From contig AP025051.1 of assembly GCA_036186865.1 (NCBI GenBank), forward strand, positions 19,271,311-19,335,310: a DNA stretch of 64,000 nt, in the 5' to 3' direction. Below, piece after piece: positions 47,509 to 60,157 of the stretch. The position numbers and the translations under genes were made by a program. This stretch comes from Eustoma russellianum. Its lineage: Eukaryota; Streptophyta; Magnoliopsida; Gentianales; Gentianaceae. The notes beneath the pieces were generated by a model. It was not told where the DNA came from and made no database searches. It saw only the letters and a list, made by a program, of their open reading frames with translations. Numbering within the stretch: position 1 is the first letter of the stretch; each line of letters starts with the position of its first letter.

Positions 47509-48971
47509 TGATGAGGTACAGGTGCCAAGTGGCAACAAAGACGAGGCAAGTCGAGGACAAGAGACAAGAAGTATGACAAAGAGTTTGAGCCAAGAAGTTG
47601 ATGCATTCTTGTTCAGACACGTGCAAGACGAGCCTGTAAACAAAGAGTGTTGTTGGGTTCACTTACTTGAGCCCAATCTTTGAGTTTTTATGTGTTGTAA
47701 CATATATGAGTCGTTTGTATTATTTCTTTCATTCCTTGAGTCGTTTGCTTAATGTTTCTTGTTTGTAAAGGTTGTTCTTTCGATCTTGCATGACCAAACC
47801 TTGAGTCTTTTAGCTTGTTAGGCCTTTAGGGTTGTTTATTATGTTTCTATATTTATTATAATTATTTTAAAGACTTGTAAGGTGGGAGACGTTTGAAGAC
47901 CAAAGGAGTTGAAGAGAAGCAAGCCCATTTCAGAATGTAATTTTCTGGCAGAACAAGTTTTCGTAAAACAGTCGTATCTCTTCAACCACAAGGGAAAATC
48001 AAGTGATTCAAGATTCCTTGGAAACAAAGACAAAGATCTAGCACATTCATGTTTTGCACATTTCCAAGATCTGTCTTCATAATGGCCAAAAACAGCATTG
48101 AAGTTCAAGTATTGTTTCTGCCGAATTCTGTGACACATGTTTAGTAACTTGGACTTATCTCTTTAATGGATGGGCCAAATTCGGAGAACTGTATATGTTT
48201 ATTTTCTACACTCAATGGGCTACAATTCTTTAAAGGAGTCAAAGCCTAATTCGAGCTACAAGTGATCCAAAAACAGGCCAAAATTCATACAAGTTTTCAG
48301 GAGCCCGTACAGAAAGCATTCAGGACACCCAAACTTTGGAGGGCCATATCTAACTCGTCCCATATCCAAATGAGGTGATTCAAAAGCCCAAATTCAATTT
48401 TAAAACGTGATCTACAATTCTCAAGAAGTGATAAAGACCAGAATCTGCTTCTAGAAGGGGTCAAACCGTTTGCCAACAGATTACACATTTTTAGCCTTTT
48501 TTGTAGCCTTTTGACTAGCCTTTTCTTTAGCTTTGTAGACTAGACTTTTTTTTTGGTCTTCTTGGCCCTATTTAAAGGAGTCATGGACGTCCAAACAGAG
48601 TAAGAAAGTTGGAAAATTGATTCATAAGAATTCTTGGGCAAAATTAGCCTATTTTCTCTTCATAAACACTTGTGAGTTTTGTTTTTGATTCTTCTTAAGA
48701 ACAAGTTGAGTGTTTTCTTTGTTTCTTTGAAGATCAAAGTTAGAATCCAATCAAGGAGTGAGCAACCTTATGGGGGATATCCAAAATCAAAGGTGTGGCC
48801 GTCCAAGAGGGTGCAAACTTGCTTGGGAAACGGTAACTTTTGAAGGAGGAAGGCTCAAACAAAAACCTTGGTGAATCAACGGCTAGGAGGGAGTTAAACT
48901 CTTGCCTACAACCGTTAAGGATCCAAGTGTTAAAGGAGACGATCCGTACGAGGCATGATAACCGTGCATCA
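47509..48971 (+). repeat. Solo LTR of family E (1.46 kb)
   Basis: TGATGAGGTACAGG to CCGTGCATCA, duplication ATATG (47504-47508 and 48972-48976). The empty site is the D LTR at about 30625-30640 (complement). It begins with an open frame for a polyprotein tail, so it belongs to a third gypsy family related to A and C whose internal region is not in the window. Possible TATA box TATTTAAA at about 48569. Confidence 0.9.
47510..47683 (+). pseudogene. LTR-encoded polyprotein tail in the solo E LTR
   Basis: Reads DEVQVPSGNKDEASR..., then TRSMTKSLSQEVDAFLFRHV, then QDEPVNKECCWVHLLEPNL and stop. Same pattern as families A and C: TRxxxKxL, a hydrophobic FLxxHxxDEP block, then WVxxxxP. Open, but without its own start; a remnant of gag-pol. 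Confidence 0.82.
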
Positions 48972-50313
48972 ATATGGCTCATTAAAGTGAGGATTTCGGC
49001 TAGCCATTTGTACACATGCTGAATTTTCAGCATGTGTCACAATTGTTACAAGATTTGAAATGTTACCTTTTGTAGTTCCTTTCTTTAAGTCACCAACATT
49101 GTATGCTTCATTCTTGACCAATCAAGTTGCCAACAAGACTCCACATATGCTCCAATTCAGCTGAGCTAGGCGTGTGAATGTGTAGATACATGTGCTGAAT
49201 TTTATTTTTACAAACTTTGTAAAATAGTGCACATTTAATTATACACACATGGTATATTCCAATCAGCCCTTAATTGAATTTTCTAGAACACTTTGAGATG
49301 TATGAAATATGTAAAAAGTGTCTAGATACATGTTATATGATATGCCAAAAACGTTCCACGTGTCGTGTACGTAGAATACCGAATTTTCGACGTTTATCGA
49401 TTACCCGATTTTTCTCTAATTAAATTCCAACTTTTTGCACATGTTATATATATTATGTTACACATAATATACATAAATTAAACTTTAATATTCAGCACTT
49501 AGGCTGATCTTAAAGTGGCGCCTAAACCATATGACAAAATTGAAATTGGAATCTCCACAATTTGGCCTTAATGTGGGGTGATTTGTGTGTGCCAACATGG
49601 AATGATTTTATGACTGTACATATCAGGAAAGCCACGAAATTTGTGGCCATTTTTGAAGTGTAGGGGCTGGCCATCTCTTTATGGCAAGTACGTAACACGT
49701 TGTCGAAGTTTCGGTATTTGCCCGATACGACAATTTTCGGTTTATAACCTTTTAACGTGTCGTATTAAATTTGTCATCACCATGACTTATATCATATGAT
49801 ATAAGACCTGAATATACTCATAAATATGAGTTAAATATAGTGGTGTGACGTTAACGTACGTACGTAAAATATATAACGTGTCGGTAATACATTGCAATAA
49901 ATGTGTATGTGCCTTTTTCAAAAACTCTGAATATATATATATGTGTATAATGGCGTGTAATATGTGTGGAGAGGAGAGGGAGAACTTTCCTTTCTTCAAC
50001 TTGTTGCCTTTGTGCCTTTTCCAAATATTGCTTCCTTTAATGAACTACTTAGTTTAATTAACTAAGTACTTCACTTAATGAACTAGTTTAGTTCATTAAT
50101 GGTGGCACCTGAAAATAGTTCAAACACAACAAATGTTTGCCATTTGATATAAGCTTTAAAGCTTCATGGCTTGTTAGTACGACAACATTATATATGAACT
50201 ATATAAGGCAAGTTTTATGCAATATGTCATGCCATAAAACGTGTCATGCATTTCTTTAGTACACGTTATTTAAATCATGCATTTTGTAATCACTCAAACC
50301 CCTTTTTTCAACA

Positions 50314-50545
50314 ACACCCTCTAGCAGTGACGTTACCATCCAGTGGGATTTGGTGTAGCGAAAGACTTTAAATGATTCAGTAGGTACTGCTATCTTTATT
50401 CAGTTCCTGCCTTGTAAGAGAAATCACGGACTGTATAGGAAAGAAGAATATCGGAAATGCCATGAAAAAGGTAAAAGGAAACATGAAATCTTATACCATA
50501 CTAGATCCAGTTTCGAGGACGAAACTTATATTAAGGGGGAGAGAA
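50314..50545 (+). repeat. B#2 internal 3' end and polypurine tract
   Basis: Uninterrupted version of the site where the LINE entered B#1 (one copy of CTCTAGCAGTGACG). Contains CCAGTTTCGAGGACGAAAC and the polypurine tract AAGGGGGAGAGAA (50533-50545). Confidence 0.85.
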
Positions 50546-51450
50546 TGTTGTACCCCGCCTAAATTAGTACGGTATCTCGGGATAGAAGGAAGTGATGGAA
50601 GGGAACGATATTTTGAAAGAAGAATATTTTGGTTTTACACGTCTATTTCAGTGTTAAAAGGAAATAGCATATTACCCCAAAGTATGAATTATGAAACAAG
50701 GGGGTTGCTAAGATTTTTTCCCTAAGACTACTCAGATTTCGGCTTAGAGTGCTGGGAACATTAGGTAGAGCTCCTTTTTAACTACAAGTAACTAATTCTT
50801 GTTAGAAACCATGGAGAGTTATTCTAAGCATTATGTGTCGTACTAATTATGGATTCAAAAAGATGAAAAGAGGAAAATACCCCTCTTCCCCTTTTTAGCC
50901 GCCGGGTAGGGGAGCTCATTAAGAGGCCTTTTATTATTAGAAAAGGGTAATTGTACCTCTTAATTGCTTACTAAAGCAATTATACAAGAAAGTATGCATG
51001 ATGTACTCACAATGTGGTGTTGTTATAAGGATATGAAATTCTCTAAAATTTCCTAGAAACCGTAAGATACATGAAAGGATGAATTAGGGATTAAGATTGT
51101 ACTAAGAAATATCTCCTTCAACCACTTAGTAGCTTCCTTATTAAATCTCCTAAAGAGTGGCTCAAGCTTAATGAGGGTACTAAAGGCACCCTAACCACCG
51201 GGTTTAAACCCATGGTTAGTCCATGGTACTCATTTAATCACAATAGTAAATGACTTAAGAATAAGGAAGGGACAAACTAATTAAGGAGTAATTGCACTTG
51301 GGGAGGGAGGGGAGAGACCCCCTCACCGCCGGCTTTTCTTTTTGGAGAAAGCCAAGGGAACTTATCATTAATCATAGTTACTTTTGGGTTTAGCAATTTA
51401 AAACTTGATAGAGATTAGGGTTACATGATACAATTATATATATAGTATGG

Positions 51451-51510
<60 letters not shown>

Positions 51511-54500
51511 GTATACGTTATATTATAGATGTGGATTACGTTGTGATAAGCGGCTTTTAGGATTATAGTCCCATGAAAAGTGTACTTAAAGGACAATAAT
51601 TGAGCATACATAAACACGTGTATACATGTATATATATTAAGATAGGAAAATGGGTAAGCTATAATCATAAATAAGATTAAATTGAATTAAACTCATATAT
51701 GTATACGTGTACCCACCCATATTTCGGCCATAAGGCCTTATTAAGCAAGTAAGTGACTTCAAGATTATTAAGGAACACTAAAAGTAAACTGTGGTTAGGC
51801 ATTTAAGAGGACTTCACCCCTAACCATGGTCACTTTTAGATTAATCACTTTAATCTCATAAAAAAATAAAAATAAAAAAAAATAGGTTCACATGATATAT
51901 CCATGCGTGCATATTTACATGCATAATGTTGGACATATATATATATATACATATAGGTATATATACAGGTCATACTTACATGCATACATTTCGGCATATG
52001 CCTTGATATTGGCCTAAGAGATTTCAGTTACTTGAAGGGTGTAATTAGAGGATAATAGTTGAAGACACACTTTGAACACGCACGTGTGTATAGTGTACAA
52101 AAATTAAGATGGAAAAATGGGCAAGCTATGGTCATAGATAAGATGCAATGGACTTGAATTTATAAATGGGTAAGTGTACACTCATATATTCTCGGCTATT
52201 AGGCTTTAAGGAGAAACTAATGGTTTAAGATCCTTCATGCAATCCAAAAAGTGAAGCATGATTAAGCTTTTAATGAAGGTCATCATGGTGTTGTTGCACA
52301 TGAGGAAATTTTCCTTCCATCACCATTAAGACCGCCGGCCTTGCCTAGCAAAAAGGGGCATCTCCCTTCTTTCCTTAATAAAGAGCCCTTAAACCTTTTC
52401 AACCTTACAAAATATTCCAAGAATTATCATAAGAAAGGGTCTCTTCCTCTTCTCCCTCCCAAAGCACACGGCTAAAGAGAACAAAAGGGGATTCAAGATT
52501 CATCCAAGTGCAAACTTGGTCTAGGTAAGTAAATCCTCAACTCTTCAAGGGAATTTCTACATTTTACATAGATTGAAGCTCATGTTGCCCCTTTTCTTGC
52601 TCATAAACAGTGACCTCCATGGTCACTAGGTCCAAGCTTCCAAAGCTTTTAAGAGGTGATAGTTCGAAGAGGTTTGAACACCACTCAAGCTCCATTTTGG
52701 TGAGTCCATTTAACCTCTATTTAGTTACATCTTTCACTTAAGAACATTGACTAACCATTGTTCTCTTTTTCCCTACAAAACCGTGGGGTTCATATGTGAA
52801 GAGGAGGAAGGCTTCACCCATTTCATACACATTTCAAGCTAAGGAAAGGTGTAAGTGTGAGAAAGGAAAGTACGCTATAAAAACTCATGGCTTGTATGTG
52901 AAAGTATATGCTTGAATGTCTAGGTGTTGCTAAGTTTCAATCTTACATATAAAACACTAAGCTTGAAGCATGAAGTTTTCGGATTCATGAGTAAGATGGC
53001 TTGCATGTATGAGATGTTATTTAAAGATGGATTCTTTGCTCTTTTTATGTATGAATATAATGTAACACTAAGGTGAATGTGACAAAGATCTCTTCTTTGA
53101 CATGTATGGGGGACGGTTGGATGAAAGTGGGGGAATAAATGTAGTTCTTGTGATGAATTGTAACTTTTGGGGTAAAGGTGTGAATAAGATGTGTGCTTTA
53201 TGATTTAAGCTTAATATGTTCATTGTGAAGATATGATTTTTTCCCTTGCATGCGCATAAACGGGATGTTTTGGGGGTACGGTAGGTATACACCAATTATG
53301 CCAAGAATGGATTCTAGTATGAACATGATGTGCAAGGTTAAAGGAATGAGATGTGTATCATTCAAACTGTTTTGAAGTAATGTGTAGATGACATTTGGAA
53401 TGTGTTAGAATCTGCAAAACCATATGCTAAAGGTGTACTTGATGTTTAATAAGGTATTTAAGCCAAACAACTCAAGTTGGGACACTTTAGTAAGGAAAAG
53501 TGACAAAATTGGGATTTACTGGAACAGGACAGAATATCGTGACGTTTGTAGAACCTGAAAACGGACTTTAGAAGTATTCAATTAAGCTAATTTTCGGCGT
53601 AACACTAGCCCTATGTGTGTAGTAAATGTGAGAGTTGGAATTTTGTTAAAGGGAGTTACGGTTTATTTTTAACGGAATTTTTAGTAAAACTGGTCAAGCT
53701 GAAATTACTGGACTGAACATATTTTATGTGACATAATGATTGACCCAAAAATGGACCTTAGAAATATGCATTTGGGCTGATTGTTGGTAGGATGCTAGCT
53801 CTATGTGTTTGCTAATTTTGTGAGTTGGAATTTTTGAAAAAGGACTTATGGTTTGGTCACAATAAAATTCGTAGTAAAATTGGTCATTCCAGAATTCAGC
53901 ATGTACTCGTTTTGGGAAAAAGAATAAATGACCCATTTAAAGTTATTATAATGCTGCGAAACTTTTATGATAATTACTTAAGACATATGTGAGTGTTTTT
54001 ATGTAAACCACTTAGCTTAGAATTATTATTTTAAGGGGTAATCACCAAAGTGAAGTTGGTGTTACAAATCTGGAATTTTAGGCAAAGTTGAAGAACTTGT
54101 TGTGGGGCTTTGTTTTGATGGGTATAGACTTATTTGTATAGTTTAGTCCTGTGATCATTAATTAGTGGTATGCCTACAGCATTTTCCAGTGTTGACCCAA
54201 ATTAAATATAGCTTAATGGGCTTAAAGGAAAAGTAAAAGAAAGGACACTGCACTGCTGAAATTCAGCAGTACCTTGTTTCGTAATTAAATAAATTAAGGT
54301 TCTTACACGTCTCGTAACGTTATGAAATTTATATGGGGAATAGATAAGACACTCTTATGCATATGTGTGACGAAAAATCATGATAATTGGCCAAAACTGT
54401 GAGGTTTTGAGGCCGCACGATTGGGACAATAATTCTGGAAAATTTTCCAGCCTAAAGAATGAGTTTGTACTTGTATGTATGTAACGTATCATGTCATGCA

Positions 54501-55661
54501 TTTCATAGTACATGTCATACATTGCATCATCGTCACTTACATGATTTGTGGAACTGGTTTTATGAGAAAGAATGATGAAAAAGCGTTTTTAAAGAAAAGA
54601 TTCTGTTTTTAAAGAACGCTTTCCATCGGTACCGTGTGTTTTCTGGCCAGTAGGACCCGCTCTAGATCCGGGGTTAATTGATCTGATGATATTGACCGTT
54701 CAGGCCCGGAGAGAATAGACCTGATTATGATGATAATGATCGTACAGGCCCGGAGAGAATAGACCTGGTAATTATGATTGATGACGTGACCGCTCTGAAT
54801 CCGGAAATAATAGATTCGAAGAGAAATAAGTGACCGCCTCAGATCCGGGAGAATAGATCTGAACACTCTCTTGTTTTCTTGACGATGATGTTTTGAATGA
54901 AAGAACGAAAGAACTTATCTTCATTTTTATCATGATGCATCCCACGTATATATTCATGCATGTTGCATTTAACGAGTCATCGAATATTGGTACGTGATAC
55001 TTAGACTAAGTTGTTATGACTTGGTAGCTCCTAAGTTAAGATCTTTATTGATTAATGATCTTTTAATAAGTTATGAACTGTTTTCTGTTATGAATTTTGA
55101 TAAGTTATGATCTTTGATAAGTTATGAGCTGGTTATTTACGGGTTTTGGATGGAAGGACAGGTATGTTCTAAACCGAAATTTGGGGTTCGGTTCTTGTAT
55201 GTACTTTCCATTTAATTCACGATTATTTATAGTTTACTTGCTGGTGATGTGGTCACTCACCCATTTTTTTTCCTCCCAGAACCCGCAAGAAATAGAGTGG
55301 AATGGATCGAAGATGAACCTAGGGTTCCTTACCCGTAGAAGCGCGAGAGGTGGACGACTTAAGAGATTTGACGAGAGGATTATGATTGATGATCTCTTTT
55401 TATGAATTGATGATGGAAACATTTATTTTGGGATTTCCGTACTTTATGATCTTGTTGTAAGACTAATGATGGATGCATAGACGTTTTTATTTTAAAAGTT
55501 TTTATTCTGCTTCGGTTTTGCTTACTTGTTGACGTGTAAGCATGAAAGTCTACCTATTTTATTCTGGACTTTGTTATGTTATGGACTGACGCCTGGTACT
55601 CTCCGTAGTGAAGTACGGCGGGCGCACCGTATCCGGCTGGGCCGAGGTGCGGGACGCTACA
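50546..55661 (+). repeat. 3' LTR of B#2 (5.12 kb), uninterrupted
   Basis: TGTTGTACCCCGCC to GGGACGCTACA. The reference copy for the family B LTR because nothing is inserted in it. Long TA microsatellite at about 51449-51500, a second near 51937. Diverged CCGTTCAGG/GAGAGAATAGAC repeats at about 54690-54780 and AAGTTATGA repeats at about 55030-55130. No gene. Confidence 0.92.
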
Positions 55662-57065
55662 TAGGAAGTATATGTTCTATGTACTTAAGTTATGAATTAC
55701 GAAGAACATGTGTAGCTTTGATATTAAGGAAGTATGGTTATGGTATTTCTTTAAGTTATGATAAGTAGACTGTAAGTAAGTAAGTGATGTTACTAGTGGT
55801 AGTATGACCAAAATATCCTCAGTTGATCGAGTCTCATACTTCATGAAATAAATGTTTGAAAAGTGATTTTATCGCATTACATGTTTAAAAGTTCATATGC
55901 ATGTGAATAATAAACGCGAGACGATTGATTCCATCGATACACGATATGTTATATTATGTTATGTTCATGATTACGATCATGTTATGTTCTCCAGTTTGAC
56001 ATCGGTACTGGGGTGGTAGATGTCAGGGGCATATGTTCACGTTATGGCCGAGTGTAACACCGGATCCGGGATTCGGGGTCTCCGTCATGATGCGTCACTG
56101 TTAGCACATGTACATATGTTTATGATGTTTATGTCGTACATGTACTATATAGGGAATCATTCGGTATGTCTTGCATTATTATTCTAATGAAAAGTGTCAT
56201 AGCCAATTATGAAAATGTTATGTCTTCTTGTTATGAAAATGTCATATTATGTAAGTTATGAAAATCATGTTATGTGTATGAAAAGTCATTTTATGAAAAG
56301 CCATGTTTTATGCATCATGTCATGATCATGTCACTTTAGGGTTATGATTAAGAATTCCTTAAGTCTATGACAGCATTACAGTGGACAATGTAGTGTTAAG
56401 CATGAGAATGTAGTACATGAAAGATATGTGAGTACAGTATAACTTATGGATTAGAAGTTAAGTATGGATATAGTATGATGTTACGAATTAAGCAGAATGA
56501 GATGCTGCTATGTTATGTATGTTGTGAAATTTCCTTATTTACCTGCTTTCAGTTACAGTTATGCTATACTGATTTAAATGGAGACGTGTTTATTATATTC
56601 GATATTCATGGTTATTATATTTTGTCACCCCGTCTTCCCATGTATGATCCACATGTCGTATCTAGTAAGACTACCTGCTGAGTGATTAAAAGATTGGCTA
56701 TCGCTCATACTTGCCTTATTTATCACTTTTCAGATTAAAGGTATCACTATACATGCTTGTTGAGGACAAGCTGGATAGACCACTGATAACGACGAAGCAT
56801 ACCGCAAGATTAGCCTTGAGAATGTAGGTTTTGATTCATGATGTATTTCAGAGGATTTAAGTACTCTGTATCTTATGACTTGTACGGATTTAACGATGGA
56901 ATGTATTGCATGTCGGTTATGATTTGTTTATGTTATGTTGCTTCTGCTTATCGATTCATTATTCACGTCGACATGCACATGTATAGTATTGACGCCTTGT
57001 ACTCCTTGGAGTAGAGTACGGCAGGTGCACTGAGCCGGAATCCTGGTTTCGGGCGGGGCGCTACA
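55662..57065 (+). repeat. Right part of an LTR of family F
   Basis: 1.4 kb ending GGGCGGGGCGCTACA, close to the B LTR end in its last 60 bp (GTACTCC...GAGTACGGC, then GGCGCTACA), but otherwise different. Holds diverged TTATGAAAA repeats at about 56205-56330. Left part lies beyond B#2, outside the window. After 57065 comes copia coding sequence with no PBS, so F probably inserted into the copia element. No gene seen. Confidence 0.7.
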
Positions 57066-58802
57066 TATGGAGACACAGCGGCCAAAGCCAAAGGAGCCCA
57101 AGACAAGGAAAGGCAAAAGGCAATGAAGGCTAGCACGTGGAGCGACTCCTCCGACTCAGAATCCGAGCATGAAGAAGCACAACTATGCTTCATATCTAAC
57201 GAGGAAAATCGTAAAGAAGACAAGAAGGAGATAAAGCCAAAGAATGTATAAACCAAATGGTTTTTAGATAGCGGGTGGTCAAGGCATATGACGGGCAACC
57301 CCAAACTATTCACCGAACTAGAACAAATAGAGAATGGACGAAAGGTGACATTCGGTGACAACAAAGGAAAGGTTGTTGGAAAAGGAACAATTAGGGACCA
57401 AACACATTTCAAATATGAAATGTGTTATTAGTAAGAAATTTTTCATATAATTTATTTAGTATTTCAAAACTTATAGATTGTGGATATTATGTTTCTTTCT
57501 TCCTAATTCTTGTGATATAATAAATGAAAATGAAGAAATTGCATTAAAAGAGAATAGGGATGGTAATTACACACTACCAATGAATAACATATTAGATGCT
57601 AAGATTAAATGTTTAGTATCACATGACCTAGATGTAAACTTATGGCATATACGACTAGGTCATATAGAAATTTCAACCATAGAAAAAATTATCTAAGAAG
57701 AATCTAATTAGGGAAATGCCTAAGTTAGACTTAGATAATTTTCAACTATGTGAAACATATATTAAAGAAGAACATATAAAAGAAACATAGAAGCCAAAAC
57801 ATGAAGTGAGCACCAGTCATGTACTATAATTGCTTCACTTAGACTTATTTGGTCCAAGTAGGACAAGAAGTGTAGGTGGACACTACTATGTGTGTGTCAT
57901 GATAGATGATTACTCACGATACACATGGACATTGTTCTTAACACACAAAGAAGATCTCCGTTAGCAATCGAAAATCTTATTAAGAAACTTGAAAATCTCT
58001 ACGAAGAAAATGTTAAGAGAATTAGGAGTGATGTAAGGGGAGAATTTAAAAAAGATGCAATTAAGTTTTGTGAATTACATAGGATAAAAATTGAATTCTC
58101 ACCACCTAGAACACCACAACTCAATGGAGTTGTTGAACGCAAAAATAGAACAATACAAGGAATAGCTAGGGCTATGTTATGTGATAACAAAGTACCTAGA
58201 TATTTATGGGCGGAAGCTGTTAGTTGTGCATGTTACATAACAAATAGGCTTTCAATTAGAAAGAAGTTAAATAAGACACCTTATGAGTTATTAAACAATA
58301 GACAACCTAAGGCAGATTATCTCAGAGTTTTTGGTTGTAAATGTTTTTTGCTTAATACTAAAGATTATCTAGACAAATTCAAACAAAAGTCTATTGAATG
58401 CATATTTATTGAATATTCGACTAATTTGTTATAATTCTGCATCTAGAAAGATAATTGAATTTATACATGTAAAATTTAATGAGAATGCGTGTCTTGAAAC
58501 ATGTAATAAAACTCAACATAAATAAGAAAATAATGTTGAAAATATGTTTGACGATGATGACTTTTTACTTGAGCCTGTATGTGATCATCTATATCTAACT
58601 CCCTCTGAACAAGACGTGCATGAACCCTTAGATGAAATAAATCATGAAAATCTGCAATTGGAAGATAATCCATCTACTTTACAAGATGTTCCAATTGTAT
58701 ATGATAATGTTTACGCTAATGAAAAATTTGAATAAGATGAAGGTGAACCGGGTCAACCTAGAAATTTGTGGTACATAAAAAAAACTAAAATACCCTAAGG
58801 AA
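57066..58802 (+). pseudogene. Ty1/copia gag-pol fragment (element G)
   Basis: Degraded copia polyprotein. Order: gag end rich in Glu/Ser (WSDSSDSESEHEEAQLCF) with TAA at 57249-57251; protease WFLDSGWSRHMTG near 57258 (the usual motif is DSGCSRHMTG, so Cys is Trp); integrase zinc region LWHIRLGH near 57640; integrase core (LDLFGPSRTRS near 57841, DDYSRYTWTLF near 57907, then RSDVRGEFKK and VERKNRTIQG to 58200, ending near 58434). The last part (58544-58735) is the acidic linker before RT. Protease-integrase order is that of copia; it most resembles SIRE-type elements. RT and RNase H are absent: A#3 interrupts at 58803. Several stops and frameshifts. Confidence 0.85.
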
Positions 58803-60142
58803 TGATGAGGATCAAAGGTCCGATGAGGATCAAGGGTCCCATCAAGAGGTCAAGAGCCCTATGACAAGAAGGAGGGTAAGAGAACTTTGTCATCAAGTCG
58901 GAACCTTCTTGTATAAGCATGTTCAAGATGAACCTAAGGTTCCATGGGTTCATTTCATTGGACCCACCCTTTGAGTATGTGCGTGTGTGCGTCCTTATTT
59001 TTGGATTTTATCTTTTCCTTGTGATCTTTGTTTTATGTGTTCTCTTTGTAGGAAAATCAGGTACATGGAAGATCCAAATAAAATGGAGACCAAAAAGAGC
59101 ATCATAGGCGTGTGATGCAAAAGAAGGAGACAAAAGGAATGTTGTCTTGTAAGGAATGTTTGTCTCCACAAAGACAAATTCAAAATGTGTCAAGATGGAA
59201 TTCCCTTTTCAAAATTGAACTCAAAATCATATCCAAACTACAACAAGAGGCCGGCCACTTAAAGGTGAGAAGATGGATGATCAAATTGAATTTAAGTTCA
59301 AAGTTAAACTTGAATTTAAATTCAACCATAATTTGAATTCAAGTTTCAACCAATTTGAGGCTTACATTTCAAGAAGAAGTCAGCCATTATCTCAGCCAAT
59401 TTACACGCCATCTTGGAAGAAAAAGAAGGATAATTTCCAATTCAAATTGAATCCAAGTTTGAATTCAAATTCAAACTCAATTTTGAATTCAAACTTCAAC
59501 CATCTTTTGAATTCAACTCCAGCCATATTATCATCATCAAATCAGATTTCAAGACACCTCTTGGACATATTAAACATGGCTGGAAGGAGTGAGGAAGGAT
59601 ATCCAACAAACAAATTCAAAGTGCACTCAAATTCAAACTTAACTTGAATTCAAACTTCACCAAACTTTTGAATTCAAGTTCAAGCACCTTCTACTCATCA
59701 AATCAGCTCCTCCAAGGCATTATTTGGACCTCCTACACGGCTGGATACATTGAGGATAACATCTTGCAAGATTTTTAGATTTTAGCTAGAATTTGTTTTA
59801 GTTTGAATTCAAACAATTGTTAGCTAGCTTATTTGAATTAATTTCTTGATATTTTCTTCACTTTGTGTGAGACTTTGTTTTCTTGGTTTTGCATTAAAAA
59901 CCTAAGTTAAGATTCTTCAAAGTTGAGCATTTTGAATGTGTTGCCATTGCTAAAAGGTGCCATCCAGGAGGGCCATATTGGTTTGCCTGATCAACAACCA
60001 TCTTGAAGTGTTGGTCTTGCTCATTTGATCCACACGTTTTTATCACTAAGGAAGCAAGGGGAAGTCTTCTTCCTTGTGCCCAACCCTTTGTGAAGGACGT
60101 TTGGATGGTGAAATTGTTGGAACCCACGCCTTGCACGCATCA
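58803..60142 (+). repeat. 5' LTR of A#3, without TATA box
   Basis: TGATGAGGATC to CACGCATCA, 1340 bp. The tail frame is open (58804-58974, ending FIGPTL). The segment that carries TATAAATA in the other A LTRs is missing at about 59836: GAATTAATTT runs straight into CTTGATATTTTC. Probably promoter-dead. Confidence 0.9.
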
Positions 60143-60145
60143 AAT

Positions 60146-60157
60146 TGGTATCAGAGA
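60146..60157 (+). promoter_or_regulatory. Primer binding site of A#3
   Basis: TGGTATCAGAGA just after the LTR; one mismatch at the last base relative to TGGTATCAGAGC. Confidence 0.72.

Larger units (their letters stand above)
46876..50313 (-). repeat. Solo LTR of family D, reverse strand, with nested E LTR
   Basis: On the minus strand it starts TGTTGAAAAAAGG at 50313 and ends CAGATCCTACA at 46876. Duplication ACACC (46871-46875 and 50314-50318). Collinear in inverse orientation with 29293-32325; hairpins with the CACATGCTGAAA arm recur at 47248-47271 and 49012-49037. A solo E LTR lies inside at 47509-48971. Net D sequence is about 2.0 kb, shorter than the other copy. Confidence 0.88.
39370..55661 (+). 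mobile_element. Family B element B#2 (main block)
   Basis: 5' LTR (also 5483-5551), PBS, gag, short 3' internal part and 3' LTR. After removing the nested LTRs, the internal region is only about 1.4 kb against LTRs of about 5.1 kb. gag is present but there is no room for pol, and B#1 has the same layout, so this appears to be a family feature. The right flank (TAGGAAGTATATG) is family F LTR; the left flank is outside the window. Confidence 0.85.

Noticed and set aside
51449..51500. TA microsatellite
   Set aside because: Variable-length simple repeat at the same LTR position in all B LTRs (6447, 35230, 40084). Real but ordinary.
57001..57065. Reading the F LTR and copia G as a single element
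   Set aside because: No PBS follows the LTR end at 57065; the next bases are already late copia gag in frame, and the LTR end resembles family B, a gypsy element.
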